The notes beneath the pieces were generated by a model. That model saw nothing but the letters and a program-made list of their open reading frames with translations. It ran no database searches and was not told where the DNA came from. A DNA stretch of 64,000 nt. Source: JACQHM01 sp964535215 (lineage in GTDB: Bacteria; Methylomirabilota; Methylomirabilia; Methylomirabilales; JACQHM01). A program made the position numbers and the translations under genes. The stretch is taken from the NCBI GenBank assembly GCA_964535215.1, contig CAZHST010000006.1, positions 36,546-100,545 on the forward strand, written 5' to 3'. Each line of letters opens with the position of its first letter. The stretch's first letter is position 1. Below are positions 7,634 to 16,822 of this stretch, piece by piece.

Positions 7634-8928
7634 CGGGCCTCCTCGAGCTTCTCCAGGTGATGTTTGGCAATCTCCAGCCACTCCTTCTCTGCCGGAAGCG
7701 AGGAGGCAAGCTGGATGTAACGTTCCCATGCGGCGATGGCCTTCTCCTGATCGAGTTTCTCCAGGGCCTGGGCCAGGGAAAACCAGGCGTTCGGGTTTCG
7801 GGGCTCGATGGCGATGGCCCCCTCATAGGCCTGGACGGCCTCTGGGTAAAGTCCCTTCTCCTCGTAAAGCTCTCCCAAGGCCACATAGGCCTCTACCAGT
7901 CCTGGATCCAGGGCGATGGCCTTTCGGTACGCTTCGATAGGTTCATAGTAGAGGCCTTTCTCATGATGGTAGAGCCTGCCCAAGCTGTAATGCACCCTTG
8001 CATGATCGGGATCGGCCTTCAAAGCCCGCTGATAGAGGGCCATCGCCTCTTCCAGCTCCCCCATTGTGACCTTGATATCCCCGAGCCCCACGTAGGCATC
8101 CGCGTATTCAGGGTCTTGCTCGAGAGCCTTCTGATAGGCCTCCATGGCCTGGGAGAGCTTCCTCGGGGCGGAGGCCAGCACATCCCCCAGGGCTTTGTAG
8201 GCTTCAGCGAAATGAGGATCCAGATGGAAGGCCTTGGTGAACTCCCACGCCGCCCGCCAGTAATAGCCTAACCCGGTGAAGGTAAGACCCAAGCCATGAC
8301 GGGCAAGGGTAAAGTTCTCATCCAGCTCCAACGCCTTCTGGAAGGATTTGAGCGCCTGATCATACCCTTCCTCGCTAGCGGTGGCCAGACTCCACCGCCC
8401 TTTCGCATAGGCTAAGTAGGCGGGAAGCGAAGGGGTCGGCGACTGGAAGGCCTGACGCCAAGCCCTCTCAGAGGGGGATGGAAGCTTGAAGGCTTTCAGG
8501 AAAGCTGAACCGAGCTGCTCTGCCAGGGCAAACAGCTCCTCCCTGCGGCCGGCCACCTCTTTCTTCCCGACGGTCTTGTCGGCCTGAAGATCAAAGAAAC
8601 GGACCCTCACCCGCAGGGTCCCCGCTTCCTGTTCAAAGACCCCATCAATCAAGCCCCGGATCCTTAAGAGTCGGCCCAGTTTCATCCGGTCTTCGAACGG
8701 CAAGGCCTGGGGAAACTTTTGGCCGGTGGGCCGAAGCAAGACCCGGGGCTCGATCACCTTGACACCTTTCACCGCCCGAAGGCCCTGGGCGAGGGCCTCA
8801 GCCATGGCTTCTCCCAGCCCCTCCTCCCCTGTCCCTGCCAAAGGGAAGATGGCGACCCTGAACGGAGCGGCAGAAGTGGAGGTCGCCACAAGGAGGGAAA
8901 AAAGGAACAGCAAAGCCCCCTTTTTCAT
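7630..8928 (-). CDS. exported TPR protein with TolB/FlgO-like N-terminal domain
   Basis: A signal peptide (MKKGALLFLFSLLVATSTSA) precedes a domain of about 130 residues, beginning FRVAIFPLAGTGEEGLG, that resembles the TolB N-terminal/FlgO-like fold. From about residue 150 to the end there are roughly seven tetratricopeptide repeats, for example DPEYADAYVGLGDIKVTMGE and DPDHARVHYSLGRLYHHE. The protein (432 residues) would act in the periplasm as a scaffold. It sits between the triple-VWA protein and MoxR with ATGA overlaps at both ends. This matches the TPR components (BatC/BatE-like) of aerotolerance operons, although the TolB-like head is an addition. Confidence 0.85.
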   Translation of the reverse strand: MKKGALLFLFSLLVATSTSAAPFRVAIFPLAGTGEEGLGEAMAEALAQGLRAVKGVKVIEPRVLLRPTGQKFPQALPFEDRMKLGRLLRIRGLIDGVFEQEAGTLRVRVRFFDLQADKTVGKKEVAGRREELFALAEQLGSAFLKAFKLPSPSERAWRQAFQSPTPSLPAYLAYAKGRWSLATASEEGYDQALKSFQKALELDENFTLARHGLGLTFTGLGYYWRAAWEFTKAFHLDPHFAEAYKALGDVLASAPRKLSQAMEAYQKALEQDPEYADAYVGLGDIKVTMGELEEAMALYQRALKADPDHARVHYSLGRLYHHEKGLYYEPIEAYRKAIALDPGLVEAYVALGELYEEKGLYPEAVQAYEGAIAIEPRNPNAWFSLAQALEKLDQEKAIAAWERYIQLASSLPAEKEWLEIAKHHLEKLEEAR

Positions 8929-11900
8929 GGCCGCCTCCTCATCACGTACAGGGAAGCCTCCCTCTCTCCGGTCAGCCTAAAGGGTGATCGAGGGAGCCGC
9001 TCCTGCTCCGGACGGGCAACGAGGCGGAGGACAAGCTCGAAGGGGAGAAGAAGGAGGGCCGCTCCCAAGAGCCAAGGCCCCAGCGCCTTCTGCACCCTTG
9101 TCCTCTTCCGTCCAAGCCGGAACACCTGGGAGGGCTCCATGAGGAGGGCCCCTCCCGTGGACTCGCTGAGTTCCCGCAAGAGGGGCATAGCCACCTTGGA
9201 GGTCCGATGCTCTAACGGATAAGGGATCACCAGACTCGCGACCTCCGACCCGGACATCCTCCCGTCCTTCTTCCTGGCCACGCCGATCAGATACGCCCCT
9301 TCCTCTTTAACAGGGAAGGACCCCTGGTACCGACCGGGGGCGACCTGATGCAGGGGGATGACGATCCGGCTTCTTCCTGGAGAGACGACCCCGGCCTTTA
9401 CATCGAGGAGGTTCAGGAACTCCCCGTTTCGATCGCGAGCCTCCAGGATGACCTCCCCTGCTCCATCGTGAAGGGTCACAAAAGTCTGGGCGCCCGGGGT
9501 CCCCCCCCGCCGGGCGGTCCATCGGAGGAGCTGGGCCAGGAACTTGTTCAAGGATTCCCACTGGAGCCACCAGATCCCCCATTTGGCCTTCAGATCCGAG
9601 GCAAAGATCGCCGCCCTCCCCAGGCCGTAGCGCCAGACGGCCAAGATGGGATCTTTCCCCGGGGAGAGGAGGAGGACATCGGCTGTCGCCTTTGGGGAGG
9701 TGGCCACATAGCCCTCCAGGGGCGGGACCTTCCCCCAATCAATCTCCTGAAGGATCTCATGGGAGCGATGGTTAACGAGAGGCCGGAAGGACTGCTCGAT
9801 CAATCCCTCCCGACTGGCCAGTTGAGTCTCCAGGGCAAAGATCTTGGGGAGATCCTCGGCGTTGTCCGTCTGGTGGAACCGCCCCCTGCCCAAGCGGGCG
9901 AGCTGTCGCATGAGCGGGATGTCGCTATCCTGCCCGATGGCCACCGTCGAGACCGTGATCTTATCCTTGGCCATCCGCTTGACCAGGCTCTCGAAGTCCC
10001 CCGGGACACTCCGACCGTCGGAAAGGAGAACGACGTGCTTGACCAGGGCTTCCCGTTCATAGAGGGCCTGATAGGCCTCTTTCAACGCCGGGAACATGTC
10101 CGTGCCCCCCCCAGCCTTCAGGGAGCTGATCTCCCCGATGATCCGGTCCTTATCGGTGACCGGTCCTAAGGGAACAACCCAGGTGGAGGAGGAGTCAAAG
10201 GCAACGACCCCTACCTGATTCTTCGGCTCCAGGAGCTTGATCACCAGGGCGGCTGCCTGTTTGGCCAGCTCGATCTTGGGGAGGCGGCCCGCCTGGTGTT
10301 CCATGCTGCCGGAGCGGTCGAGGGCGAAGACCATGGCCAGGGGGGGGATCTCCAGTTTCCGCCTGACCTCCATGGTCACAGGGAGCGCCTCCTCGACAGG
10401 GGTGTTGTGGTAACCCCCGAGCCCGAAGCTCTCCTCCCCCCCGAGCATCAGGAGACCGCCGCCGTAATCCCGGACATAGGAGCGGATCATCGCCATTCCA
10501 GCCTCTGTCAGTTTCGAGGCGGCGACGTTACTCAGGATCAAGGCATCGTAAGGGAGGAGGGCCTCCAAACGAGAGGGGACCATCTCGGGAGGGACCATCC
10601 TGACCTCAATCCCCTGGGTTTCGAGGGCCCGAACGAAAGGCTCCCCCTGAGAAAGATCCTTTTCCACCGCAAGGACCTTCAACTTCCCCTGGACGGCGAC
10701 GACGCCCATTGCCCGGTTATTCGCCAGGTCTTGGTCCCCATCGGCCTCAAGATGGGCCTCGTAGAGGTGAAACCCCTCCTGGTCCAGGGCTTCCTGATAG
10801 GCGAAAACGGTCCTTCCGGGGTGAAGACGGACCCGCTCGGCCCCTAAGAAGGTCCCGTCCCGGTAGAGGGAGAGGAGGCCATCCTTCCGCTCGGTGCTCT
10901 CCGCCACAATCTTCGCCATGAAGGCCTCTCCCCGCCGGACCTCCTGGGGGACAACCACCTCTTCCAGAAGGACCTCACCCGCCGGACGGGTCCTCAAAGG
11001 GACGCTGAAGATCTCGACCCCTTCTCCTCCCGCCTGAAAGGCCGCTCGAGAGCCGTCCCCTTTCGTTTGGTTGCCATCGCTGAAGAGGACAATCCGCCTT
11101 GACCCCTCCCGGGGGAGGGCGGCAACGCCTACCCTTAAGGCCTGTTCAAGATCGGTCCCCTTCGGGGAAGGGGCCGGGGGAAGGGTTAGAGGGAGGCGGA
11201 GGTCTTTGGTGGAGGGAATCACCAGAGAGGCCTCTTCCCCGAAGAGGGCCAGGCCTGCCGTATCCTCCTTCCCCTGGAAGCGGACCGCCTCCTGGATGAA
11301 GGCCAAGGCTTGGGACCGGGCGTCGGCGGTGATGCTCTCGGAGCCGTCCAAGAGGAAGAGGACATGCAGGCGGTCAACCCACCAGGGGATCTCAAGAGGG
11401 AGGAAGGCAAGCCCGATCAGGAGGAGGAGGACCCCCCGGAGGAGGAGCGGTAGACCCAGTCTGACGTGCTTAAAGAAAAGGGCTCCTTCCCAGGCCAGGG
11501 TGAGGAGGGCGAGAAAGGCGAAGAGGGGCCAGAGGGGAAGAGGTTGTCGGTAGCTCGCCTTTCCCCTTCGAGGCTCTGGGACCATCGCCCGAGGGGCGAT
11601 CCTCGATTCCCCTTCGTCGAAGAGGTTGACGACCACCCGCCGCTCCTCTCCCCCACCCCTGGCGGTATAAAGGCCCCTCTTCACCGTCCCGACGAAGCCT
11701 GCCTCCCCCCTGATCACCGGGACCTGATACCGAACCCCGGTGGGATCCCGAACCTCCACTTCTTTCACCCTCGAAGGAAACCGGAGCCGCCAGATCTCAC
11801 CGGGGGCGAGCATCGGCGCCGCTATGCGATGCTCTGGGGCGAGCCAGCGGAGGGCGTTGGAGATGAAGAGGGGGAAGGCCGTCCGTAAAGGAAGATCAGA

Positions 11901-13271
11901 CCGGGCCACCTCGAAGCCCACGAAGATCCCCTTCACCTCCCCCTCTTCGAAGGTGTAGATCAAAGGGGTGGAGGAGGCCTCCACAAGGGCCTCCCCCCCG
12001 GAGAGGGGCCTCACTTTCGCCGCCTCCTCGATCGTGACGTTGGAGAAATCTAAGTAGCGCATGGCAGGATGCCGACGGTCCCATTCGAGGATCCTCGGGG
12101 CTGAAACCTTTCCCACCACCTCCAGGGGGACATTCTTGGCAAGGGTATTGATCAACAGGTAGCGCCCAGGGGAGAGCCTTTCGGGGGCATGGCCATCCAG
12201 GATCACCACGTCGGCCCCCTCGGGGCCTTGATAGGCCTCGGGCCTTCGATGCTCCACCTGAAGGGAGCGGTCTGAGGCCAGGGCCTGCTCCAAGAAGAGA
12301 TTCCCTGCGCTGACGAGAAGGACTTTTAAGGGGCGGGGGGCTGGAAGGAGGGCAAGGGCCTCGTCATCCCTGGAAAAGGAATCGCCAGGATCAATGGTTG
12401 CCCTGACAAGGCCGCTTCCCTGATACGTAAAGGGAATCACAAAGGAACGTTGGACCTGAGGGGGGAGGGTCACCTGCTTTCGGCTTAAAAGGTGGCCGTC
12501 AACGGTCACGTTCAATGGGAACGAGGCCCTCTCATCGCCATAGTTGGCCAACGAGAGGAAGGCCTGGTAATCATAGGTCCCATAGGGGGCTTTCCGGACA
12601 GAGAAGGCCCCGATGGCGACGTTTCGTCCGCTCCTCCCGAAGCGATGCCAGTAGAGGGGGAAAGGAGCCCTTTCCAGGCCGATGGCCTGGAAAGCCCCAT
12701 CGGTGAAGAGGTGCACCTCGACGGGATCACCCTTCACCAAGGTGGAGACCAAACGAAGGGCCTCCTCCAGGTTTCCCCGGGTGTCCTTTGGAGAAAGCCC
12801 CTGGATTGCCCCTCGAAGCCTCCCCTTCTCACCGGTAAAGGGCAGGATGACCCTGGGGGCATCCCCCGCCTCGATGACCATCACCTGCTGGCCTGACTTT
12901 AAACGCTCGATCAGGGCGAGGGCTTCCTTCTTGGCGGCGGAGAATCGCCCGCCGGGGAGGTCGGTGGCCTGCATACTGGCCGAGGCATCCAGGATCAGCA
13001 CGAGCCGCCCGTAGCCTTCCCGCCCGAGGGAGAGGATGGGCCTGCTCAAGGCCAGACCCAACAGGACAACACCCAGGATCTGCAGGAAGAGGAGGAGATC
13101 CGGTCGAAGGCGGCGGAAGGGGACTTTGGGCTCCTGCTCCTTGAGACTCTCCCCCCAGAAGAGGAGACTCCCGATTCTGACCTCGACCCTCCGGGCCTTG
13201 AAGAGATGGAGGAGGAGGAGCAAGGGGATCAGGAGCAGGAAAAGGAAGGCTGACGGATGCTGGAAGCTCAT
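8925..13271 (-). CDS. giant fused BatA-like / VWA / amidotransferase-fold membrane protein
   Basis: With 1448 residues this looks like two proteins joined. Residues 1-600: the BatA N-terminal hydrophobic pair (about 8-24 and 58-80), a VWA domain with MIDAS motif DASAS at 95-99, and a beta-rich domain ending in a membrane helix (582-600). Residues 604-1448: a membrane helix (604-628), a second VWA domain (DGSES, 642-646), a class I glutamine-amidotransferase-like segment (GGGLLMLGGEESFGLGGY, 937-954) and a third VWA domain (DRSGS, 985-989), then a last helix near 1395. The start is fixed by an ATGA overlap with the DUF58 gene. The expected role is assembly of a MoxR-dependent envelope complex. 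Confidence 0.85.
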   Translation of the reverse strand: MSFQHPSAFLFLLLIPLLLLLHLFKARRVEVRIGSLLFWGESLKEQEPKVPFRRLRPDLLLFLQILGVVLLGLALSRPILSLGREGYGRLVLILDASASMQATDLPGGRFSAAKKEALALIERLKSGQQVMVIEAGDAPRVILPFTGEKGRLRGAIQGLSPKDTRGNLEEALRLVSTLVKGDPVEVHLFTDGAFQAIGLERAPFPLYWHRFGRSGRNVAIGAFSVRKAPYGTYDYQAFLSLANYGDERASFPLNVTVDGHLLSRKQVTLPPQVQRSFVIPFTYQGSGLVRATIDPGDSFSRDDEALALLPAPRPLKVLLVSAGNLFLEQALASDRSLQVEHRRPEAYQGPEGADVVILDGHAPERLSPGRYLLINTLAKNVPLEVVGKVSAPRILEWDRRHPAMRYLDFSNVTIEEAAKVRPLSGGEALVEASSTPLIYTFEEGEVKGIFVGFEVARSDLPLRTAFPLFISNALRWLAPEHRIAAPMLAPGEIWRLRFPSRVKEVEVRDPTGVRYQVPVIRGEAGFVGTVKRGLYTARGGGEERRVVVNLFDEGESRIAPRAMVPEPRRGKASYRQPLPLWPLFAFLALLTLAWEGALFFKHVRLGLPLLLRGVLLLLIGLAFLPLEIPWWVDRLHVLFLLDGSESITADARSQALAFIQEAVRFQGKEDTAGLALFGEEASLVIPSTKDLRLPLTLPPAPSPKGTDLEQALRVGVAALPREGSRRIVLFSDGNQTKGDGSRAAFQAGGEGVEIFSVPLRTRPAGEVLLEEVVVPQEVRRGEAFMAKIVAESTERKDGLLSLYRDGTFLGAERVRLHPGRTVFAYQEALDQEGFHLYEAHLEADGDQDLANNRAMGVVAVQGKLKVLAVEKDLSQGEPFVRALETQGIEVRMVPPEMVPSRLEALLPYDALILSNVAASKLTEAGMAMIRSYVRDYGGGLLMLGGEESFGLGGYHNTPVEEALPVTMEVRRKLEIPPLAMVFALDRSGSMEHQAGRLPKIELAKQAAALVIKLLEPKNQVGVVAFDSSSTWVVPLGPVTDKDRIIGEISSLKAGGGTDMFPALKEAYQALYEREALVKHVVLLSDGRSVPGDFESLVKRMAKDKITVSTVAIGQDSDIPLMRQLARLGRGRFHQTDNAEDLPKIFALETQLASREGLIEQSFRPLVNHRSHEILQEIDWGKVPPLEGYVATSPKATADVLLLSPGKDPILAVWRYGLGRAAIFASDLKAKWGIWWLQWESLNKFLAQLLRWTARRGGTPGAQTFVTLHDGAGEVILEARDRNGEFLNLLDVKAGVVSPGRSRIVIPLHQVAPGRYQGSFPVKEEGAYLIGVARKKDGRMSGSEVASLVIPYPLEHRTSKVAMPLLRELSESTGGALLMEPSQVFRLGRKRTRVQKALGPWLLGAALLLLPFELVLRLVARPEQERLPRSPFRLTGEREASLYVMRRRP

Positions 13272-14176
13272 CGGAGCAACCCACCTTCCCGGAAGGATCT
13301 CAAGAGGAGGTCTTCGAGGGAAACGGCCGTTGAAGCCCTGATGTACCCGATTTGGTTCTTCTGGCAAAAGGCTTCGACTTCCTGAAAGAACGCCCGTTGG
13401 TTCTCCTGGTACCGGGTGAGGAGGGCGGCATCAACCGTCACCTCCCGGGTGATCCCGTCCTCGGCATCAATCAAACGGATATCCCCCTGGAGCGGAGGCG
13501 AAAGCTCCTCTTCACTGAGCACGTGGAGGAGGAAGACCTCAAACCCCTTTTCCAGAAGGGCTTCGATCCCTGCCCGGTAGCTTTTGTCGAGAAGATCGGT
13601 GAGGATGACCGCAAGCCCCGGGGTCCCCTTTCTCGCATAAGAGGCCAGGGAGGCTGAAAGGTTAGTCCGGCCCTTGGGGGAGATGTCGGATAAGAATTTC
13701 AAGATGGGGAAGATCTGCCTTCGTCCCCGCCGAGGGCCGAAGACCGCTTCCAGCCCTTCCCTGAAGAGCCCAACGGCCACCCGTTCCAGGGTGCTTAAGC
13801 CGATATACCCCAACGCAGCAGCGGCCTTAATGGCGTGCTCCAGCTTCGAAGGGGAGCCAAAGGCCATGGAGGCGCTGGAATCAATCAAGAGGTGGAGGCC
13901 CAGATCCTCCTCTTCAACAAAGAGTTTCAGGATCAGACGGTCCAGCCGGCTGTAGACGTTCCAGTCCAGATACCGGAGGTCATCCCCAGGGACATAAGGC
14001 CGGAAGTCTTGAAATTCGACCCCGGCGCCTTTCCTTGGTCCCCTCCGCTCCCCCTTCGCCAAGCCGGGAAAGGGTTTCCGGGAGACGAAGCTTAGGGCTT
14101 CCAGCTTCTTGAAGAAGGCTCCGTCAAAAGGGTGCATGATGAAACCATCCCCCTGTCCCCTAAGGGGAGGGGTCAT
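13268..14176 (-). CDS. DUF58 domain protein (VWA-like)
   Basis: The hallmark DUF58 stretch is GVEFQDFRPYVPGDDLRYLDW near residues 55-75. It is followed by a VWA-like core whose first strand ends in LLIDSSASM, a complete MIDAS DxSxS. Length (302 residues) is normal. No membrane helices are present, so it is probably cytoplasmic and the likely direct partner of MoxR. The ATG overlaps the upstream stop as ATGA and has an AAAGGTGAG site; an internal ATG at residue 14 is a less likely start. Confidence 0.92.
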   Translation of the reverse strand: MTPPLRGQGDGFIMHPFDGAFFKKLEALSFVSRKPFPGLAKGERRGPRKGAGVEFQDFRPYVPGDDLRYLDWNVYSRLDRLILKLFVEEEDLGLHLLIDSSASMAFGSPSKLEHAIKAAAALGYIGLSTLERVAVGLFREGLEAVFGPRRGRRQIFPILKFLSDISPKGRTNLSASLASYARKGTPGLAVILTDLLDKSYRAGIEALLEKGFEVFLLHVLSEEELSPPLQGDIRLIDAEDGITREVTVDAALLTRYQENQRAFFQEVEAFCQKNQIGYIRASTAVSLEDLLLRSFREGGLLR

Positions 14177-15663
14177 TTCCGCTCACCTTTGGAATCCTGT
14201 CTCTTCCGGACCGCCTCTTCCAACGAGAGGAAGTACCGCTTGACCTGCTCCCGGTAATCGAAGGGGATGGCCTCCCGCCCGATCTCCTCCTCCATCATCC
14301 GTCGGTAGTGAGAGAGGAGGTTTAAGTAGGAAAGGTGGGAGGGGACCTGGACCCCTTCCCCTAACAGCTCGGTTTCAAAGGACTCGACCCCCGGCTCCTG
14401 TCTTGGGCTGGAGAGGTCGAGCCTCCGTTTTGGTTCATCAATCCTCAGGGAAGGCCCTTCCAGCGGTCGCGGCGTCGGCTCCCCTTTTTCACCCGGGGCC
14501 TCCCCGCGGCCTGGGGAAGGATCCCCTTCCTTACCCGAGCCCCGGCCTCGGTCCTCGGCCTTTTCCTCTTGAGCGGGGGAGGCTTGTTCCGGGAGACCCT
14601 GGAGACCTTTGGAAAGCCGCTCCCCCCCCTCCTGGGATCTCCTGGAGGTCCCCTTCGCAGGATCCTTGCCTTCCCGGGAACGGCTGGCTTCTTGACGCGC
14701 CTCCTGGCTCTTTTCCAAATCCTGGCCTGAAGGCCCGAGTTTCTGGCTCAATTCCTTGAGCTCTTGAAAGAGCCGGCCAACGCCATCCTTCGGGTGCTCA
14801 AGGGGCTTACGGAGCGTCTGAGGGCTCCCCGGAGGGGGGCTCCCCCCTTGAGGGGCAGCAAAAGGCGAAGGATTGGTAGAAGCCGTCGAGGGAGAAGGGA
14901 AGGGGTTGGCATCGGCCAGCCGTTTCAGGCGCTCATCCGCCTCCTGAAGGAAGCCCTGAAAGCCCATCCGCTCCTGGTCGAGCTTCGTATCCTTAAACTG
15001 GGCGGGGAGGTCCCCCCAGGGCTCCCGCTTCGAGGAGGAGCCCTTTGGCGAGGAGGGGAACTTTGGGAGATCGGACCCTTCCCCAATGTCTAAGGTCATG
15101 GGAGAGTTCTCCTCTTTCAGCCTTTCAATCTCCTTTGAGGAGGAGATCTCCCTGGCCCCCTTCCCCCCCACCCCCTGCTGGAAGGGAAGGGGAGGAAGGA
15201 GGAAGAAGACAAGGGCGAGGAGCAGGAGGAACCTTCCCTCTTTCAGGGGACGAAAGGGAAAGACCTCCTCGGCAGAGATCCTTTGGGCCGTCTTTGCCGC
15301 ATCTCGCAAGAGGGCGGCGACAACCTCCCCGTCCTCCCCCTTCTCCAAGACCTCAACAGCCGTCGCCAGCCGTTCCTTCAACCCCAACCGGGCATCGGCC
15401 AGCTGGGCAACCTGGAAGCGGCTCAGCGGGCGGGAGACGCCATAGAGGGCCCCTAAGGCCCCCAGGGCGACGAAGGAGAAGGGAGGGAAGCGGAGGGAGA
15501 GGAGGTCTCGAAGAAGGAGGAAGGGAAAGGACACCACCAGGCCCCCCCCCACGAAGCGAAGGGCCCAGGTGAAACCCTGGAGGGTCTTTGCCCTCCTCCG
15601 AAGCTCCTGAAGTTTCCTCTGGACTATCGAACCATCCGACGCGACAAAGCGGGAAGTTCGCAC
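14173..15663 (-). CDS. membrane protein with long charged low-complexity tail (first gene of the MoxR operon)
   Basis: The N-terminal 80 residues form two membrane helices (about 32-52 and 62-80), and a third lies near 143-162. The remaining two thirds (about 170-430) are rich in S, G, E, K, P and Q and look disordered, then a short ordered region ends the 496-residue protein. Proteins of this layout (often labelled DUF4175-like) occupy this place in MoxR/DUF58/VWA operons, but I cannot name the domain firmly. The GTG start has an AAAGG about nine bases upstream. The stop couples to DUF58 by ATGA. The very high A/G content of the tail region on its coding strand is notable. Confidence 0.75.
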   Translation of the reverse strand: MRTSRFVASDGSIVQRKLQELRRRAKTLQGFTWALRFVGGGLVVSFPFLLLRDLLSLRFPPFSFVALGALGALYGVSRPLSRFQVAQLADARLGLKERLATAVEVLEKGEDGEVVAALLRDAAKTAQRISAEEVFPFRPLKEGRFLLLLALVFFLLPPLPFQQGVGGKGAREISSSKEIERLKEENSPMTLDIGEGSDLPKFPSSPKGSSSKREPWGDLPAQFKDTKLDQERMGFQGFLQEADERLKRLADANPFPSPSTASTNPSPFAAPQGGSPPPGSPQTLRKPLEHPKDGVGRLFQELKELSQKLGPSGQDLEKSQEARQEASRSREGKDPAKGTSRRSQEGGERLSKGLQGLPEQASPAQEEKAEDRGRGSGKEGDPSPGRGEAPGEKGEPTPRPLEGPSLRIDEPKRRLDLSSPRQEPGVESFETELLGEGVQVPSHLSYLNLLSHYRRMMEEEIGREAIPFDYREQVKRYFLSLEEAVRKRQDSKGERK

Positions 15664-15683
15664 AAGGGTAAACCTTTAGCTCC

Positions 15684-15716
15684 CAGCCATCGGCTTTCAG
15701 TCCCTTGATGGCTGAA
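15684..15716. repeat. intergenic AGCCATC/GATGGCT hairpin repeat
   Basis: CAGCCATC and GATGGCTG form an inverted repeat between mnmA and the MoxR operon. The same AGCCATCAG-type words recur near 35177-35202 and 62879-62944, so this is one copy of a dispersed intergenic repeat. It could also serve as a weak terminator for mnmA. Confidence 0.55.
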
Positions 15717-15727
15717 CACCTGCACGG

Positions 15728-16822
15728 TTAATTCGTGGAGGCGACGATGATCCCGCCACCCAGCAGAAGGTCAGGATCATCATAGGCGTAGAAGACCGCC
15801 GCCTGCCCCGGGGCGATGGCCCGTTGAGGCTCTTCGAAGCGAACCTGCACGGTTCCATCGTCGAATGGGAAGAGGGTTGCCTCCGCGGGGACATGGGTGG
15901 ACCGGATCATACAATAGGCCTTCATCGGCCCCTGAAGCGTGTCAAAGGGGATGAAGTTTACCTTGGAGGCGATCAACTCCTTGGAGAGGAGATCCTTTTC
16001 CCGCCCGACGATGACCTCGTTCCTGGAAGGCTCCAGCCTAACCACATAGTAGGGCCCCCTCCCGTTGAGCCGGAGACCCTGCCGCTGGCCAATTGTAAAA
16101 AACGGCAGGCCCGGGTGTTCCCCCAGAACCTGGCCGGTCAAGTCCTTGACAAGGCCCGGCCTGATCCGGTCCGGGACCCGCTCCCGGAGGAACTCCCGGT
16201 AATCGGTCTTCACAAAGCAGATCTCCTGGCTTTCCGGCTTCCCCACGACCGGAAGGCCCAGCTCGGCCGCCTTCCGACGGACCTCTTCTTTCGTGAGGTC
16301 CCCGATCGGGAAGAGGGTCCTGGCCAGTTGCTGCTGCGTCAAGCCGTAGAGGAAGTACGTCTGATCCTTTCCGGGATCGGCCGCCCGCCTGATCAGATAC
16401 CGATCCCCCTCTTTAACAATCCGGGCATAGTGCCCCGTGGCCACGAAGGAGGCCCCCCACCCCATACCCCGCTTTAGCAAGGATCCGAACTTCAGACGGT
16501 TATTGCAGAGGACGCACGGAATAGGCGTTCGACCCCTTAAGTACTCCTCGGTGAAAGGTGAAATGACCTCCCGATCAAACTCCTCTTCCGAGTTCAGGAC
16601 ATAATATGGGATCCCCAGGCGCTCGGCCACCCGCCGTGCATCCTCCACATCCCTGGGGGAGCAGCAGCGGCCAAAGCGCTCCACCTCGCCCCCTCCCCTG
16701 GAGGAGGGCCAAATCCGCATCGTCACCCCGACGACATCGTAGCCTTCTTTAACGAGAAGGGCAGCGGCCACGGAGGAGTCCACCCCACCGCTCATGGCCA
16801 CCAGGACCTTTGCCCTCTTCAC
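15728..16822 (-). CDS. mnmA: tRNA-specific 2-thiouridylase MnmA
   Basis: The PP-loop SGGVDSSVAAALL at residues 11-23 binds ATP. The catalytic cysteine pair lies in IPCVLCNN near residue 102 and ESQEICFV near 200, and GKDQTYFLYGL is a typical MnmA motif. Length 364 is normal. The enzyme makes s2U34 in tRNAs for Lys, Glu and Gln, using sulfur relayed from a cysteine desulfurase. That donor is encoded directly upstream and joined by an ATGA overlap. Confidence 0.96.
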   Translation of the reverse strand: MKRAKVLVAMSGGVDSSVAAALLVKEGYDVVGVTMRIWPSSRGGGEVERFGRCCSPRDVEDARRVAERLGIPYYVLNSEEEFDREVISPFTEEYLRGRTPIPCVLCNNRLKFGSLLKRGMGWGASFVATGHYARIVKEGDRYLIRRAADPGKDQTYFLYGLTQQQLARTLFPIGDLTKEEVRRKAAELGLPVVGKPESQEICFVKTDYREFLRERVPDRIRPGLVKDLTGQVLGEHPGLPFFTIGQRQGLRLNGRGPYYVVRLEPSRNEVIVGREKDLLSKELIASKVNFIPFDTLQGPMKAYCMIRSTHVPAEATLFPFDDGTVQVRFEEPQRAIAPGQAAVFYAYDDPDLLLGGGIIVASTN

